Shown here: piece after piece, positions 42,346 through 51,535 of the stretch | Layout: the number at the start of each line of letters is the position of its first letter | How positions within the stretch are numbered: the first letter of the stretch is position 1 | Assembly: GCA_947175195.1 (NCBI GenBank) | Contig: CAMWLQ010000005.1 | Location: forward strand, 1 to 64,000 | DNA length: 64,000 nucleotides | Reading direction: 5' to 3' | Source of the DNA: an uncultured Clostridia bacterium | GTDB lineage: Bacteria; Bacillota; Clostridia; Christensenellales; Pumilibacteraceae | Position numbers and translations under genes: made by a program | The notes under the pieces: model-generated | Told to the model about the DNA's origin: nothing | The model's database searches: none | The model's input: the letters and a program-made list of their open reading frames with translations, nothing else

Positions 42346-44070
42346 ATGGCAAACTACAAAGACAACAATGCCGACATCGGCAATCAAACGATAGAGGGCA
42401 CCGTTTCGCCTTACGAATTGGATGCGGAAATCGTTATGCCCGACGAATCGAATGGTTCAATACCCCAAGCGGAAAATGCCGACGAGCAGCCCGTTATTAT
42501 TTTGGCGGAGCCGATAGATCCGCCTGCCGATCAACCGATTATTACGCCCGAGCCTCAGGTCGAGCCTATTATTATGGCGGAACCGCAAGCGGAAACTATC
42601 GTTATGCCTGCGGCCGACACTGCGGACGACCTCGACGCGCAGCTTGCCGCTATGCTCGACGACCAACCTGCCGAAAATACCGAACAACAACCCGACGTAA
42701 ACGCAAACGCGAACGCGGACGATCTTGACGCACAGCTTGCAGCGATGCTCGGCGACCAAAACGAACAACCTGCCGAACAACCGGCGGAGCAAACTGAGAA
42801 TATTGCAAACCTCGACGAACAGCTCGCCGCCATGCTCGGCGAACAGGACGAGCAGCCGACGACGACAAACGAAACTGCGGACGACCTTGACGCGCAGCTT
42901 GCAGCTATGCTCGGCGACCAAAACGAACAGCCCGCCGAACAGCCCGCGGCTCAAGACGAGCAACCCGTAATCGTTACGCCCGAACAACCCGCACAACAAG
43001 CGGAGCAGCCGCAATCGGACGACGCGGCGCGCGCAATGCTCGAACAGGCGCAAGCCATAATGGAGCAGGCAAAGCAGGCGCAAAAACAAGCCGAGGCGCA
43101 AATGCAAGCGGCAATGATACAGGAGCAGGCGCGACAGGCAGTTCAAGCCGCACAGGCGGCACAAGCGGCGCAGCGGCAAACGCAGCAGCAACCCGCACAA
43201 CAACCGAGCGACAACGCCACGGAGGCTGCGCGCGCCATGATACAGCAGGCGCAAATGATGATGCAGCAGGCTCAAGCCGCACAGCTGCAAGCCCAGCAAG
43301 CGGCGCAAGCAGCGCAACTGCACGCCCAGCAGGCGGCACAGCCCCTCACCCGCACCGCGGGGACGGAAACCGAGGCTGCGCGCATAATGATGGAGCAAGC
43401 AAAACGGCTGATGGAGCAAGCGCAAGCGGCGCAAATGCAAGCCACGCAAGCCGCGCAAATACGCAACGCCGCCACATACGGCACCGATCCGTACGCGCTC
43501 AAGGAAGTCGACAGGTTAAAGAACGAACTGGACGGCATGCGCGAGTTGGTCAACAAGCTGACCCTTGCAATGTCGCAATCGGCAAATGCGGGCGCTCAGG
43601 GCGCGGCACAACAGCAGTACGGCTACAATCCCGACAGGGACCAGTACAGAAGGCTGGAAACCGAGCTGGACAAAATGCGCCGCGACATTATTGAAAAGGA
43701 TTTACGCGACCGCGAAAAGGAGCTCGACCGCAGGCAAAAAGAGGCGGAAACGGTGCGCGACATTCGTCCCGAAATGATGCAAATGTCCGATTCGCGCGAG
43801 GTTGCGCCCATTGCGCCGCCCCAGCAAAACGTGGGCAACGAATATATCCCTATCGCCAACGGCGTGTACTATTCGACAAAAGACAAACAGGTTTACGTAA
43901 TGACGCCCGCCTCGGGCGCGGCAAGCGCAAACCCGACGATAGAACGTCCGAAAGCGGCGGCGCCCAAACGCCCCGCGGCACGCCCCCGTCCCGCTCGCCC
44001 GTCCGCGCGTAGACGTCCCGGCGGACCTATGCGCCGCAGACCGAGCGGACCGAGAAGACCGCATAGATAG
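42346..44070 (+). CDS. Low-complexity Ala/Gln-rich repeat protein
   Basis: The 574-residue protein has an acidic N-terminus, four repeats of 'DDLDAQLAAMLGDQNEQPAE' type (about residues 89-205), a long Ala/Gln-rich helical zone with 'EQAKQ/QQAQ' heptads (about 225-380), a charged coiled coil (about 385-470) and a very basic Pro/Arg tail ('RPAARPRPARPSARRRPGG'). I know no family. No signal peptide or membrane segment is seen. The basic tail could bind nucleic acid or membranes; that is only a guess. It is one of three forward genes in this half of the window and has its own promoter and terminator. Confidence 0.75.
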   Translation: MANYKDNNADIGNQTIEGTVSPYELDAEIVMPDESNGSIPQAENADEQPVIILAEPIDPPADQPIITPEPQVEPIIMAEPQAETIVMPAADTADDLDAQLAAMLDDQPAENTEQQPDVNANANADDLDAQLAAMLGDQNEQPAEQPAEQTENIANLDEQLAAMLGEQDEQPTTTNETADDLDAQLAAMLGDQNEQPAEQPAAQDEQPVIVTPEQPAQQAEQPQSDDAARAMLEQAQAIMEQAKQAQKQAEAQMQAAMIQEQARQAVQAAQAAQAAQRQTQQQPAQQPSDNATEAARAMIQQAQMMMQQAQAAQLQAQQAAQAAQLHAQQAAQPLTRTAGTETEAARIMMEQAKRLMEQAQAAQMQATQAAQIRNAATYGTDPYALKEVDRLKNELDGMRELVNKLTLAMSQSANAGAQGAAQQQYGYNPDRDQYRRLETELDKMRRDIIEKDLRDREKELDRRQKEAETVRDIRPEMMQMSDSREVAPIAPPQQNVGNEYIPIANGVYYSTKDKQVYVMTPASGAASANPTIERPKAAAPKRPAARPRPARPSARRRPGGPMRRRPSGPRRPHR

Positions 44071-44080
44071 ACTAAACAAC

Positions 44081-44108
44081 AAAACCGCCTTTCGGCGGTT
44101 TTTTGTTT
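44081..44108 (+). terminator. Terminator of the Ala/Gln-rich gene
   Basis: Stem AAAACCGCC / GGCGGTTTT with four-base loop TTTC, followed by a T-run on the plus strand. Confidence 0.88.
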
Positions 44109-44234
44109 TAGTGAATAGTTAATAGTGAAAAGTGAATAACGTCGCACTGCGCTGTCGCACACATTATTTTAATAAAATTTTTTCCTTCATTCTTATCTAT
44201 TCAATCTTATCTATTATCTCTTATATAAATTTTA

Positions 44235-46391
44235 TTAAATTCCCCACCATACGCCGTTGTCGTCCGAGGTACCGCCCGCAGTCGAGCCCGACGATATGCT
44301 TGCGTTTGTTTTGCCCAAACACACGACAAGCGCGTTGAGCGACGCGGGCATTTTTACTGTGGCAACGCCGGCTACCGTCAAATATCCATCCTTTTGCAGG
44401 CTGACGCTTTTGCTCGTTCCCACCGAGGAAAAGTTTTGGCAGTTTGCAGATTCGCTACCCATGCCGCCGCTTTTGCTTGCGGCTACCACGTATCCGCCAG
44501 TATGCTTATATCCGCGCTCGGTGTCTATACTCGAATCGGACTGACCTGTCGATATAATCACGCTCTTGCCGCCCGAAAAGTGAATCCCCTCGTATTGGGT
44601 CGTGCTGTTTGAGTCCACTCCGTCGCCGCCCGCATACACGTAAAGCTTGCCGCCCGAAATCGTAATGGCAGTGCCCGTTTTTGTCGTGCCGTTTATGCCG
44701 TCGTCGGATGATATTACCGACGTATTGCCGCCCGAAATCTCTACCGTCGTGCCCTCGACGCCCTCGTAGCTGCTTATTATGTTCACGCTGCCGCCGCTTA
44801 TAGTCACTTTGTTGTCGGCGTGAAGTCCGTCGTCGTTGGAGCGCAACGTCAAATCACCGCCCGATATAGTCACGTTGCCCAAGGGCGATGCGCCGTTTTC
44901 CAAAGTACCGTCGTTGTTGGCATGGATAGCGTCGTCGTAAGCGCTTATCGTAACCGTGCCCGCCGAAATCGCAATGGCATTACTTGCCTTTAATCCCATT
45001 GTGGAATAGTCACCCTTATCGGTGTTGCCGTCGTTCATGCCACCGCCCATAGGACCGCCAAACCCGCCGCCCATAGGACCGCCTTGGCTCGCCGTTGTGT
45101 AGTTGGTCCAGCCGTAAGAAAGACCGCCGTTCCTCGACTGCAACGCAATGGTGTCGTAATTGTTGTTTATCGCCATGCCTTCGGTGCAAGCGAGATAATC
45201 GTCGTCCTGCCCCTGCTGCTGTGTGCTGCTGTAAATGTACAGCTGAACGTAGCTGTAGCCGCTCGGTTTGGTAATGGGATAGTAGCGATAGTTGCCGACT
45301 GTAGTAGCGGAAGACGAATTGTACCACACCGCGTCGGTGTCGTCGTTGTAGTATTTGAGCGAATACTTGTAGGCGGTGGAATTATACCGCACGTAATATA
45401 CGCTGTCGGACGTCGCCGTGACCTCCTCCGAATACTTGGAGTATTTGTCGGTGAATATTTGCAGTGTCGTTTCCGCTATGCTTTGGTCTATATTCACGTC
45501 ATAAGCGGCGTCTATTCCGTCGCAAGCCGAGTAGATAAGGACGTCGCCGCCGGTGATCGAAACAGTGCCACGCTGATTGTCTTTTGACGAAACGTCGCTG
45601 TCCGTTGTTTTTATTCCGTCGCCCTGACGCGAAATCAAAACGACGTTGCCCGCCTCTATGGTGACGCTGTCGTTGCCCTTGAGCGCATTGTCCATGCAAT
45701 CGACCTGCAACGCCAAATTCTTTACGTTCAAATCGTTTTTGGTATGAATACCGTTGTTGTTTACCGACTTGACTGAAAGACTGCCCTTGCCCTGAATATC
45801 CAAGTCGCACTGCGCGTACACGCTTGCCGACACCGCGTTTTGGTCGGTAGTATCTACCGCCGCACGCAAATCATAGATATAATTTTCGGTAGACTTTTTA
45901 GCCGAAAGCGTAACCTTGTCGCCGCTCAAAACGGAAACGGGACAAGCCGAATCCGAGTTGAGGCTGAATCCGCTCATTTGCAGCTCGAACTTGTAATTGT
46001 CGCTCACGTCTATTACGATATTGCCGTGCAAAGACCCGCTTATATCGTAAACGCTTTTTTCGGTTATATTATTAAACGTTATCGTATTGCCCGAAACGGT
46101 ATATGCGTTTGCCGTGCCGCTCACAAGCGTTATCAGCACCGTTTCCTGCTTATCGCAGTCCGAGCATTTGTAAGTAAGCTTGCCGCCCGCTTGCGATATT
46201 AACGCAAAGCTGTGCTCCGTATCGTCGGGCTCGGTAACGTTCACGTCGTTATCGTCGGGTATTTCACCGCTACTGTAATCGGGCTTGTCCTTACCGCCGT
46301 TGCCGTTGGGCGTATTGCGCGTGGCGCAAGCGGCACATGTACCGCCTATAACAACGCAACATAGCGCGCTTATCAATTTTTTCAATTTCAT
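44235..46391 (-). CDS. Cthe_2159-like carbohydrate-binding beta-helix lipoprotein
   Basis: The 718-residue product starts with a lipoprotein signal and lipobox 'TCAAC' near residue 22. After a short linker come many short repeats such as 'VTISGGDLTLRSNDDGLHADN', 'TIEAGNVVLISRQGDGIKTTD' and 'ISGGNTSVISSDDGINGT'. These match the Cthe_2159 carbohydrate-binding domain (DUF4353), a calcium-binding parallel beta-helix family that binds polygalacturonate or cellulose. A Gly/Met-rich insert ('GGPMGGGFGGPMGGG') interrupts it near residue 455. It follows nrdG by two bases and shares its promoter, an odd pairing for a surface protein. Confidence 0.85.
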   Translation of the reverse strand: MKLKKLISALCCVVIGGTCAACATRNTPNGNGGKDKPDYSSGEIPDDNDVNVTEPDDTEHSFALISQAGGKLTYKCSDCDKQETVLITLVSGTANAYTVSGNTITFNNITEKSVYDISGSLHGNIVIDVSDNYKFELQMSGFSLNSDSACPVSVLSGDKVTLSAKKSTENYIYDLRAAVDTTDQNAVSASVYAQCDLDIQGKGSLSVKSVNNNGIHTKNDLNVKNLALQVDCMDNALKGNDSVTIEAGNVVLISRQGDGIKTTDSDVSSKDNQRGTVSITGGDVLIYSACDGIDAAYDVNIDQSIAETTLQIFTDKYSKYSEEVTATSDSVYYVRYNSTAYKYSLKYYNDDTDAVWYNSSSATTVGNYRYYPITKPSGYSYVQLYIYSSTQQQGQDDDYLACTEGMAINNNYDTIALQSRNGGLSYGWTNYTTASQGGPMGGGFGGPMGGGMNDGNTDKGDYSTMGLKASNAIAISAGTVTISAYDDAIHANNDGTLENGASPLGNVTISGGDLTLRSNDDGLHADNKVTISGGSVNIISSYEGVEGTTVEISGGNTSVISSDDGINGTTKTGTAITISGGKLYVYAGGDGVDSNSTTQYEGIHFSGGKSVIISTGQSDSSIDTERGYKHTGGYVVAASKSGGMGSESANCQNFSSVGTSKSVSLQKDGYLTVAGVATVKMPASLNALVVCLGKTNASISSGSTAGGTSDDNGVWWGI

Positions 46392-46393
46392 TT

Positions 46394-47098
46394 TTACTCT
46401 CCTCTTATTTGAGCGTTGGGGATTATGCGCCGTACAATGTCCAAGTACTGTGACAGCACTATACTTTGCGGCGAGGTCAGCGTTTTGCTCGGCACGGTGT
46501 CGCGCATTACAAATTTTTGCAAAAAGTATTTTTTTGCGCCCATTATCATTCGTGCGGCTTGCTCTATGCTCTTTTCGTCAAACAGCTCGGTAACAACCGT
46601 TGTGCGGTATTCGTAGTCGGGCGCGCTGTTCATAATAATATCTATCGACCGCTCGATAGGCGTTATGTCAAACCGATCTTGCGGCAAACCGATCGTTTCG
46701 GCATAGCGATCGGGCGAATTTTTTATGTCCATCGCCACGTAGTCCACAAGCCCCGCGCTTATGAGCGCGGCAAGCCTGTCGGGCAAGTACCCGTTGGTGT
46801 CCAGCTTGACCGAATACCCCAAGTCCTTGATTTTGCCCAAAAGCCTGTCGAGGTCGGTGTACAACGTGGGCTCGCCGCCCGTCACACACACACCCTCCAG
46901 CACGCCCGCGCGCTTTTTTAAGAACGCGAATATTTCCGCCTCGTCGTAGAACTCCACCCCGCCGCCAAGCAGCTCGCTGTTGTGGCAAAACGGGCAACGA
47001 AAATTACATCCCGACACAAACAGCGTACACGCGGTGTGTTCGGGATAGTCTAAAAGCGTCAGCTTTTGTATTCCGCATATCTTTACGTATTGCTCCAC
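46394..47098 (-). CDS. nrdG: Anaerobic ribonucleotide reductase activating protein (radical SAM)
   Basis: The 234-residue protein has the radical SAM cluster motif 'CNFRCPFC' (CxxxCxxC, about residues 31-38), the 'GGEPTL' SAM-binding strand and the overall pattern of NrdG-type activases. It would generate the glycyl radical in class III ribonucleotide reductase. nrdD is not in the window, so the partner lies elsewhere and the alternative is a related glycyl-radical activase. The start is GTG 47098 with AAGGG upstream and a consensus promoter. Confidence 0.85.
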   Translation of the reverse strand: MEQYVKICGIQKLTLLDYPEHTACTLFVSGCNFRCPFCHNSELLGGGVEFYDEAEIFAFLKKRAGVLEGVCVTGGEPTLYTDLDRLLGKIKDLGYSVKLDTNGYLPDRLAALISAGLVDYVAMDIKNSPDRYAETIGLPQDRFDITPIERSIDIIMNSAPDYEYRTTVVTELFDEKSIEQAARMIMGAKKYFLQKFVMRDTVPSKTLTSPQSIVLSQYLDIVRRIIPNAQIRGE

Positions 47099-47128
47099 GA
47101 CCCTTTTCCTTATATGCTATATATTATA

Positions 47129-47158
47129 ATTATACAAGACCGCAAAGCATTTTGTCAA
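47129..47158 (-). promoter_or_regulatory. Sigma-70 promoter of nrdG
   Basis: TTGACA (47153-47158), 18 bases, TATAAT (47129-47134), minus strand. Confidence 0.85.
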
Positions 47159-47284
47159 TTTAATTAATTATTCTTAATTGTTCATATTCGCTCTTAATTC
47201 TTCATTGCAAATTCATAATTTTGAATTATAAAAAAGGATAGTGCGATAAAACTAACACTTAACTATTCGTTTAAAGTTTTCTTG

Positions 47285-47310
47285 CCTACTTCTTTTTCAA
47301 AAGAAGTAGG
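47285..47310 (-). terminator. Hairpin immediately after the choloylglycine-hydrolase-like gene
   Basis: Perfect 12-base stem CCTACTTCTTTT / AAAAGAAGTAGG with a two-base loop. There is no T-run on the minus strand, so it may stabilise the mRNA end rather than terminate. The rest of 47160-47284 shows nothing more. Confidence 0.45.
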
Positions 47311-48285
47311 TTAATTTTGCATTAGGATATGCTCGCCCTTTATCATGGGATAGCGCACAAGCGCAGTGCCGTCAAGATTGACCTTGTTCATATCCACCGC
47401 GGTTATTTGGCGGTTGTCGTAACCGGTATAATACAGCACACCTTTTTCGACGTTATAGCAGGTCGTATAGATTGTCGTTTCGCAATGCCCGTTGTCCAGT
47501 ATGCAGCAGCCGCGCGTTTGGTCGACCGCGCCCATTATGTGAAAATACTGGCTCACGCTATGCTCGCAGTCATCGCACACGGGCGAATTGAGCAAAGTGA
47601 ACGCCGCGCGCACAAACCTCGACTGCGACGACAAATCCCCCGGCAAGCCCAACGCCCCCATGCCGCGGCTGTACTTGTCAAAGCTCAGTTTGTCGGAAAA
47701 CCCGACCGTCGGCGGCTTGGGCGTAAGGCTCATGTAATTGTTAAGGCAAAACATTTGCGTGGGGAACGGCGGATTGTTGGTAAGCACGCCCACCTCATTG
47801 TCGTACACATGCATGCCGTCTCTGTCGCATTCCACCACGATAGCGGCGGACTTATCGGCAATCATCCAGTGCAGCTCCGCCGCGGGCAGGCTGTCGCTGA
47901 ACGGCGTATCGGTCAGGTTTATTCGCTTAAGCAACTGCTTGGCTTGCTCGACGGTGGCGCACCGGCACAATATCCACGGAATGAACTCGAACGTGGCAAC
48001 GTTGTCCTTGTCGCATGCGGGTTTACAAAACACCGCATTGCCCACATAGTTAAGCCCCGCCATGGCAAGCCCCTTGTCGTTGCAAGCGTCGTAGTACAGC
48101 GGAGTGCCGTCCACCACGTACGCCACGCCCAAAATGGCATGGTGCGCAGGTATAGTCCCCATCTCGCGGAAATACAGCTTGCGCCGCCGCGGTGTGATTA
48201 CTATCTCTTCCTTGTACGAACTGTCGTTGTCAAGCGTGCGTCCGAAAAAGAAATTGTTGGAATTGTATTTTATTGCAGTGCACAT
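47311..48285 (-). CDS. Choloylglycine hydrolase/penicillin V acylase family protein
   Basis: The 324-residue protein begins 'MCTAIKYNSNNFFFGRTLD'. Cys2 is the N-terminal nucleophile once Met is removed, and the Arg and Asp of 'GRTLD' match Arg/Asp of the bile-salt hydrolase active site. 'NDKGLAMAGLNY', 'TNNPPFPTQM' and 'GDLSSQSRFVRAAF' correspond to the other conserved Asn and Arg blocks. It hydrolyses linear amides. Bile-salt hydrolase activity is plausible in a gut bacterium, but penicillin V acylase cannot be excluded. Strong AAGGAG site. It lies alone. Confidence 0.87.
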   Translation of the reverse strand: MCTAIKYNSNNFFFGRTLDNDSSYKEEIVITPRRRKLYFREMGTIPAHHAILGVAYVVDGTPLYYDACNDKGLAMAGLNYVGNAVFCKPACDKDNVATFEFIPWILCRCATVEQAKQLLKRINLTDTPFSDSLPAAELHWMIADKSAAIVVECDRDGMHVYDNEVGVLTNNPPFPTQMFCLNNYMSLTPKPPTVGFSDKLSFDKYSRGMGALGLPGDLSSQSRFVRAAFTLLNSPVCDDCEHSVSQYFHIMGAVDQTRGCCILDNGHCETTIYTTCYNVEKGVLYYTGYDNRQITAVDMNKVNLDGTALVRYPMIKGEHILMQN

Positions 48286-48380
48286 AGTTATCTCCTTTAA
48301 TAGGCATTGCGCCGTAACTAAATATTAACTCGATAATAATTGTTTATGCCGTATCCAAACAAAAAGATACGCTGATTAAG

Positions 48381-48515
48381 TGACGCGGACAAGATTGCGT
48401 TAGCAATTTTCGTGATGCGAATGCAATATGTTGCGTTCGTAGCAGCGCTACGGGCGCGTTATATTGCAGCACGCAGCGCGGAAATTGATAGCAAGATTGC
48501 CGCACGAACTTATTC
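48381..48515. repeat. Dispersed repeat, copy 1
   Basis: About 130 bases resemble 51536-51665. Shared blocks are 'AAGTGACGCG', 'CAAGATTGCGT..GCAATTTT', a central hairpin CGTAGC...GCTACG, and 'TGATAGCAAGAT..C.CA.GAACTT'. Here the centre has extra outer arms GCAATAT / ATATTGC. Both copies sit between minus-strand genes with no coding capacity. The remainder of 48286-48594 holds only the hairpin at 48531-48562. Confidence 0.7.
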
Positions 48516-48530
48516 AGCGTATCTATAAAG

Positions 48531-48562
48531 CAACAAGCCATGGATAATTCCACGGCTTGTTG
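48531..48562 (-). terminator. Hairpin after SPFH gene
   Basis: 14-base arms CAACAAGCCATGGA / TCCACGGCTTGTTG with one mismatch and a four-base loop; T-run weak. Confidence 0.55.
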
Positions 48563-48594
48563 TGCATAGTTATTTACATTTTCCGATTTACGCC

Positions 48595-49764
48595 TTAAGC
48601 GTTTACGTCGGGCATGGGTATCATGATGGTGGCGGAATCGCCCGTGATTACGTCGGGCAGCTCGCCGTTCCACTTGGACAGGTACTCGATATATTTGAGG
48701 TATTCGGAAATTACCGCGATTTCCGCCGCACTCTTGCCCTCGAAATTAATCTCGTACTCCGCCTCGGTTACAACGTTGCCTTCCTCGTCCGTCGTTTCGG
48801 CAGTCACCTCAGTAACCTCGAATCCGAGCATACGCGCAACCTCCAAAGATTTAAGCTTGGTAGCACGCGCCTCGGCTTTAGCTATGGCGACTTGCGCTTT
48901 GGCGTCACCCTCGGCTGCGGCAATACGCGCCTCGGCGGCAAGCTTTGCAACGGCAAGCTCGGCGTTGGCTTGAATCTTTGCGACCTCAGCCGCGGCGTCC
49001 GCCTCTATCTTGGCTTTTTCCGCCTCGTACTGCGCCTGCAGCTGTTGCTGTTCGGCAATCATCTTTTGCTCTACGGTTTGCTCAAACGCGTCCGAAAAAT
49101 CGATGTTGGTGAGAACAGCGGTGTTGATTGTTACATAGTAGTTTTCCGAAATCGCGCCCTTGATCGCCTCTTCTACTTTGGGCGAAATGCTCGCACGCGT
49201 TTCGATAATGGTCATTGCCGAATCGCTGGACAGCACCGATTTTGCGCGCTCGATAGATACACTGCGGATTTTTGCGGACAAAGCCTCGAGCGAGCCGTAG
49301 GTCGTGGCTATCTCTTTGACCTTGCTCGTATCTATTTGGTACTGCACGGTCATGCAAATATCCATTGTTTGTGCGTCCTTGCTGTACGCATTGTCGCGAA
49401 TATCCAGCGTTTGCACCTTTGCGTCGTACATGTCGTACTTTTCGGTGATCCAAAAATCAAAGTACGTGCCTGCAGTGCGGACCTCCTTTATTTCGCCCAA
49501 GTGTTTAACCACTGCGATTTCGCCCGCGTTGACCGTGTGAAAGCTGCCGGGGATGAAAAACACCAACAGCGCAAACAATACGCCGCAGCCCAAGCCGACC
49601 CAACGCAAAATTTTCCACAGCGGCTTTACTTCGCCTTCGCGCGGAACGGTACGATTGCCTGCGCGCACCGTTTTGCTCGTCTTTTTGGTGGCGAGCACAA
49701 ACACGACTACGCCCGCCGCCATAAGCGCCGCGAAAAGCAGTCCCAAAACTACACCGATTGCCAT
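48595..49764 (-). CDS. SPFH/Band 7 domain membrane protein
   Basis: The 389-residue protein has two N-terminal membrane helices (about residues 4-25 and 54-72), an SPFH domain (about 75-240, 'VNAGEIAVVKHLGEIKEV', 'TMDICMTVQYQID', 'TIIETRASISPKVEEAI') and a long Ala/Glu/Lys helical region (about 240-320). It resembles prohibitin/HflK-type scaffold proteins that organise membrane microdomains and proteases. No nfeD or protease gene is next to it. The promoter is clear and a perfect 14-base palindrome (GCGGGGCGCCCCGC, 49799-49812) lies in its leader. Confidence 0.9.
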   Translation of the reverse strand: MAIGVVLGLLFAALMAAGVVVFVLATKKTSKTVRAGNRTVPREGEVKPLWKILRWVGLGCGVLFALLVFFIPGSFHTVNAGEIAVVKHLGEIKEVRTAGTYFDFWITEKYDMYDAKVQTLDIRDNAYSKDAQTMDICMTVQYQIDTSKVKEIATTYGSLEALSAKIRSVSIERAKSVLSSDSAMTIIETRASISPKVEEAIKGAISENYYVTINTAVLTNIDFSDAFEQTVEQKMIAEQQQLQAQYEAEKAKIEADAAAEVAKIQANAELAVAKLAAEARIAAAEGDAKAQVAIAKAEARATKLKSLEVARMLGFEVTEVTAETTDEEGNVVTEAEYEINFEGKSAAEIAVISEYLKYIEYLSKWNGELPDVITGDSATIMIPMPDVNA

Positions 49765-49825
49765 AATTACATATTCTCCTTGTTATGTATTTTCTGTTGC
49801 GGGGCGCCCCGCGATTTACAAATAT

Positions 49826-49854
49826 ATATTACCACATACGTCGAAACTTGACAA
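49826..49854 (-). promoter_or_regulatory. Sigma-70 promoter of the SPFH gene
   Basis: TTGTCA (49849-49854), 17 bases, TAATAT (49826-49831), minus strand. Confidence 0.75.
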
Positions 49855-49902
49855 TACGATTTACAGGCATTTTTTGCAAAATACTTGTAATTTTTACAAG
49901 TT

Positions 49903-49932
49903 AAAGGCGGACTTGTATTATCGTCCGCCTTT
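49903..49932 (-). terminator. Terminator of gpmI
   Basis: Ten-base stem AAAGGCGGAC / GTCCGCCTTT with a ten-base loop, just after the gpmI stop. A second small hairpin (ACTTGTAA...TTACAAGT, 49883-49901) follows it. Confidence 0.7.
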
Positions 49933-49948
49933 GTGAATTACGATTGAA

Positions 49949-51466
49949 TTATTTTTGTATTATGCTTTCGCCCGTCATTTCCTCGGGCTTTTCCACCCCC
50001 ATAATGTCGAGCAATGTAGGCGCTACGTCACAAAGCGCTTTGCCGTCCTTGAGCTTGGCGCCGATATACTTGTCGCCGGCTACCACAAGCGGAACAACGT
50101 TGGTTGTGTGCGACGTGCAGGGCGATCCGCCCTCGAACTGCATGACCTCGGCGTTGCCGTGATCGGCGGTAACTATTGCCGTGCCGCCGCTTTTCCAAAT
50201 AGCCTCGACAACCTTTTTAAGACAAGTATCAACAGCCTCCACTGCCTTGACCGCGGCGTTGAGTACACCCGTGTGTCCTACCATGTCGCAGTTGGCAAAG
50301 TTGAGTATAAGCACGTCCTTGCCGCTTTCCACCTGCTCCACCGCTTTGTCCGCTACCTCGTATGCGCTCATTTCGGGTTGAAGGTCGTAGGTTGCGACCT
50401 TGGGACTGGCGACCAGCACGCGCGTTTCGTTGTCGTTGGGCTTTTCCACACCGCCGTTAAAAAAGAACGTGACGTGCGCGTACTTTTCGGTTTCGGCAAC
50501 GCGCGCCTGCGTGTAGCCCTTTGCCGCAAGGTATTCGCCCAGCGTGTTCTTTAAGTGCCGAGGCGGGAACGCCGTCATAATATTTTTCAGCGTGACGTCG
50601 TACTGGGTCATGCCGACGTAGGTTATTTGCTTGTATCCGCCCATGCGCTCAAAGCAATCGAATTCGGGCTCGGTTATGGCGCGGGAAATTTGGCGAGCGC
50701 GGTCGGCACGGAAATTGTAGAATATCATGCCGTCGCCCGCGTTGATGCCCTTGTAATCGCCTATTACGACGGGCTCGACAAACTCGTCCATCGTGCCTGC
50801 GGCATAGCTGGACGCTATTGCCGAATCGGCTGTGGAAAAGTGCTTGCCCGACGCGGCGAACACCGCGTTGTAGCCGCGCGCCACGCGCTCCCAGCGGTTG
50901 TCCCTGTCCATATAGTAATATCTACCGACAACGGTAGCAATCGCGCCCACGCCGATCTCTTGGATCTTTTGTTCGAGCTCGCGTATGAACGCCCTGCCCG
51001 AATCGGGCGGCACGTCGCGCCCGTCGGTAATGCAATGCACGTACACCTTTTTCACGCCGCGCGCCTTGCACAGCTCGAGCAGTGCGTAAAGGTGAGTGTT
51101 CATGCTGTGAACGCCGCCGTTGCTGAGCAGCCCCACCAAGTGCAGCGCCGCGCCGTCCTTGGCGTTTACCGCGTCGATAACGGTATTGAACGCGGCGTTC
51201 TTGCCGAACGTACCGTTCTTGATAGCGTCGTCAATGGTGGTTATGTCCTGATATACAACCCGACCTGCGCCGAGGTTGAGGTGTCCGACTTCGCTGTTGC
51301 CCATTTGCCCTTCCGGCAAGCCCACGGCGTAGCCCGACGCGTCGATAAACGTGTGCGGGTACTTATTCATGAGCATATCGATAAACGGCTTTTTAGCCTT
51401 TTTTACGGCGTTGCCGTATTCGTCGGGATTGTAGCCGAATCCGTCAAGAATGATAAGTGCGTTCAT
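49949..51466 (-). CDS. gpmI: 2,3-bisphosphoglycerate-independent phosphoglycerate mutase
   Basis: The 505-residue enzyme is the standard length. It starts 'NALIILDGFGYN' with the first metal-binding Asp, carries the catalytic serine in 'MGNSEVGHLNLGAGR', then 'SNGGVHSM', 'DGRDVPPDSG' and the C-terminal metal site 'TADHGNAE'. It interconverts 3- and 2-phosphoglycerate using manganese. ATG 51466 matches the family start and has AGAGG eight bases upstream; the open frame upstream of it is non-coding. It lies downstream of tpiA, as in many Firmicutes glycolytic clusters. Confidence 0.96.
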   Translation of the reverse strand: MNALIILDGFGYNPDEYGNAVKKAKKPFIDMLMNKYPHTFIDASGYAVGLPEGQMGNSEVGHLNLGAGRVVYQDITTIDDAIKNGTFGKNAAFNTVIDAVNAKDGAALHLVGLLSNGGVHSMNTHLYALLELCKARGVKKVYVHCITDGRDVPPDSGRAFIRELEQKIQEIGVGAIATVVGRYYYMDRDNRWERVARGYNAVFAASGKHFSTADSAIASSYAAGTMDEFVEPVVIGDYKGINAGDGMIFYNFRADRARQISRAITEPEFDCFERMGGYKQITYVGMTQYDVTLKNIMTAFPPRHLKNTLGEYLAAKGYTQARVAETEKYAHVTFFFNGGVEKPNDNETRVLVASPKVATYDLQPEMSAYEVADKAVEQVESGKDVLILNFANCDMVGHTGVLNAAVKAVEAVDTCLKKVVEAIWKSGGTAIVTADHGNAEVMQFEGGSPCTSHTTNVVPLVVAGDKYIGAKLKDGKALCDVAPTLLDIMGVEKPEEMTGESIIQK

Positions 51467-51535
51467 TATTTTAACCTCTTGGTAATTATTATGTGTATAT
51501 ACTATATTATTTTGCGGCACAAGAGCAAATGAGCA

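Noticed and set aside
42457-43458. Reverse open frame of 333 codons opposite the Ala/Gln-rich gene
   Set aside because: The forward gene has a perfect promoter, ribosome context and terminator. The reverse frame only mirrors its repeats as Leu/Arg-rich sequence.
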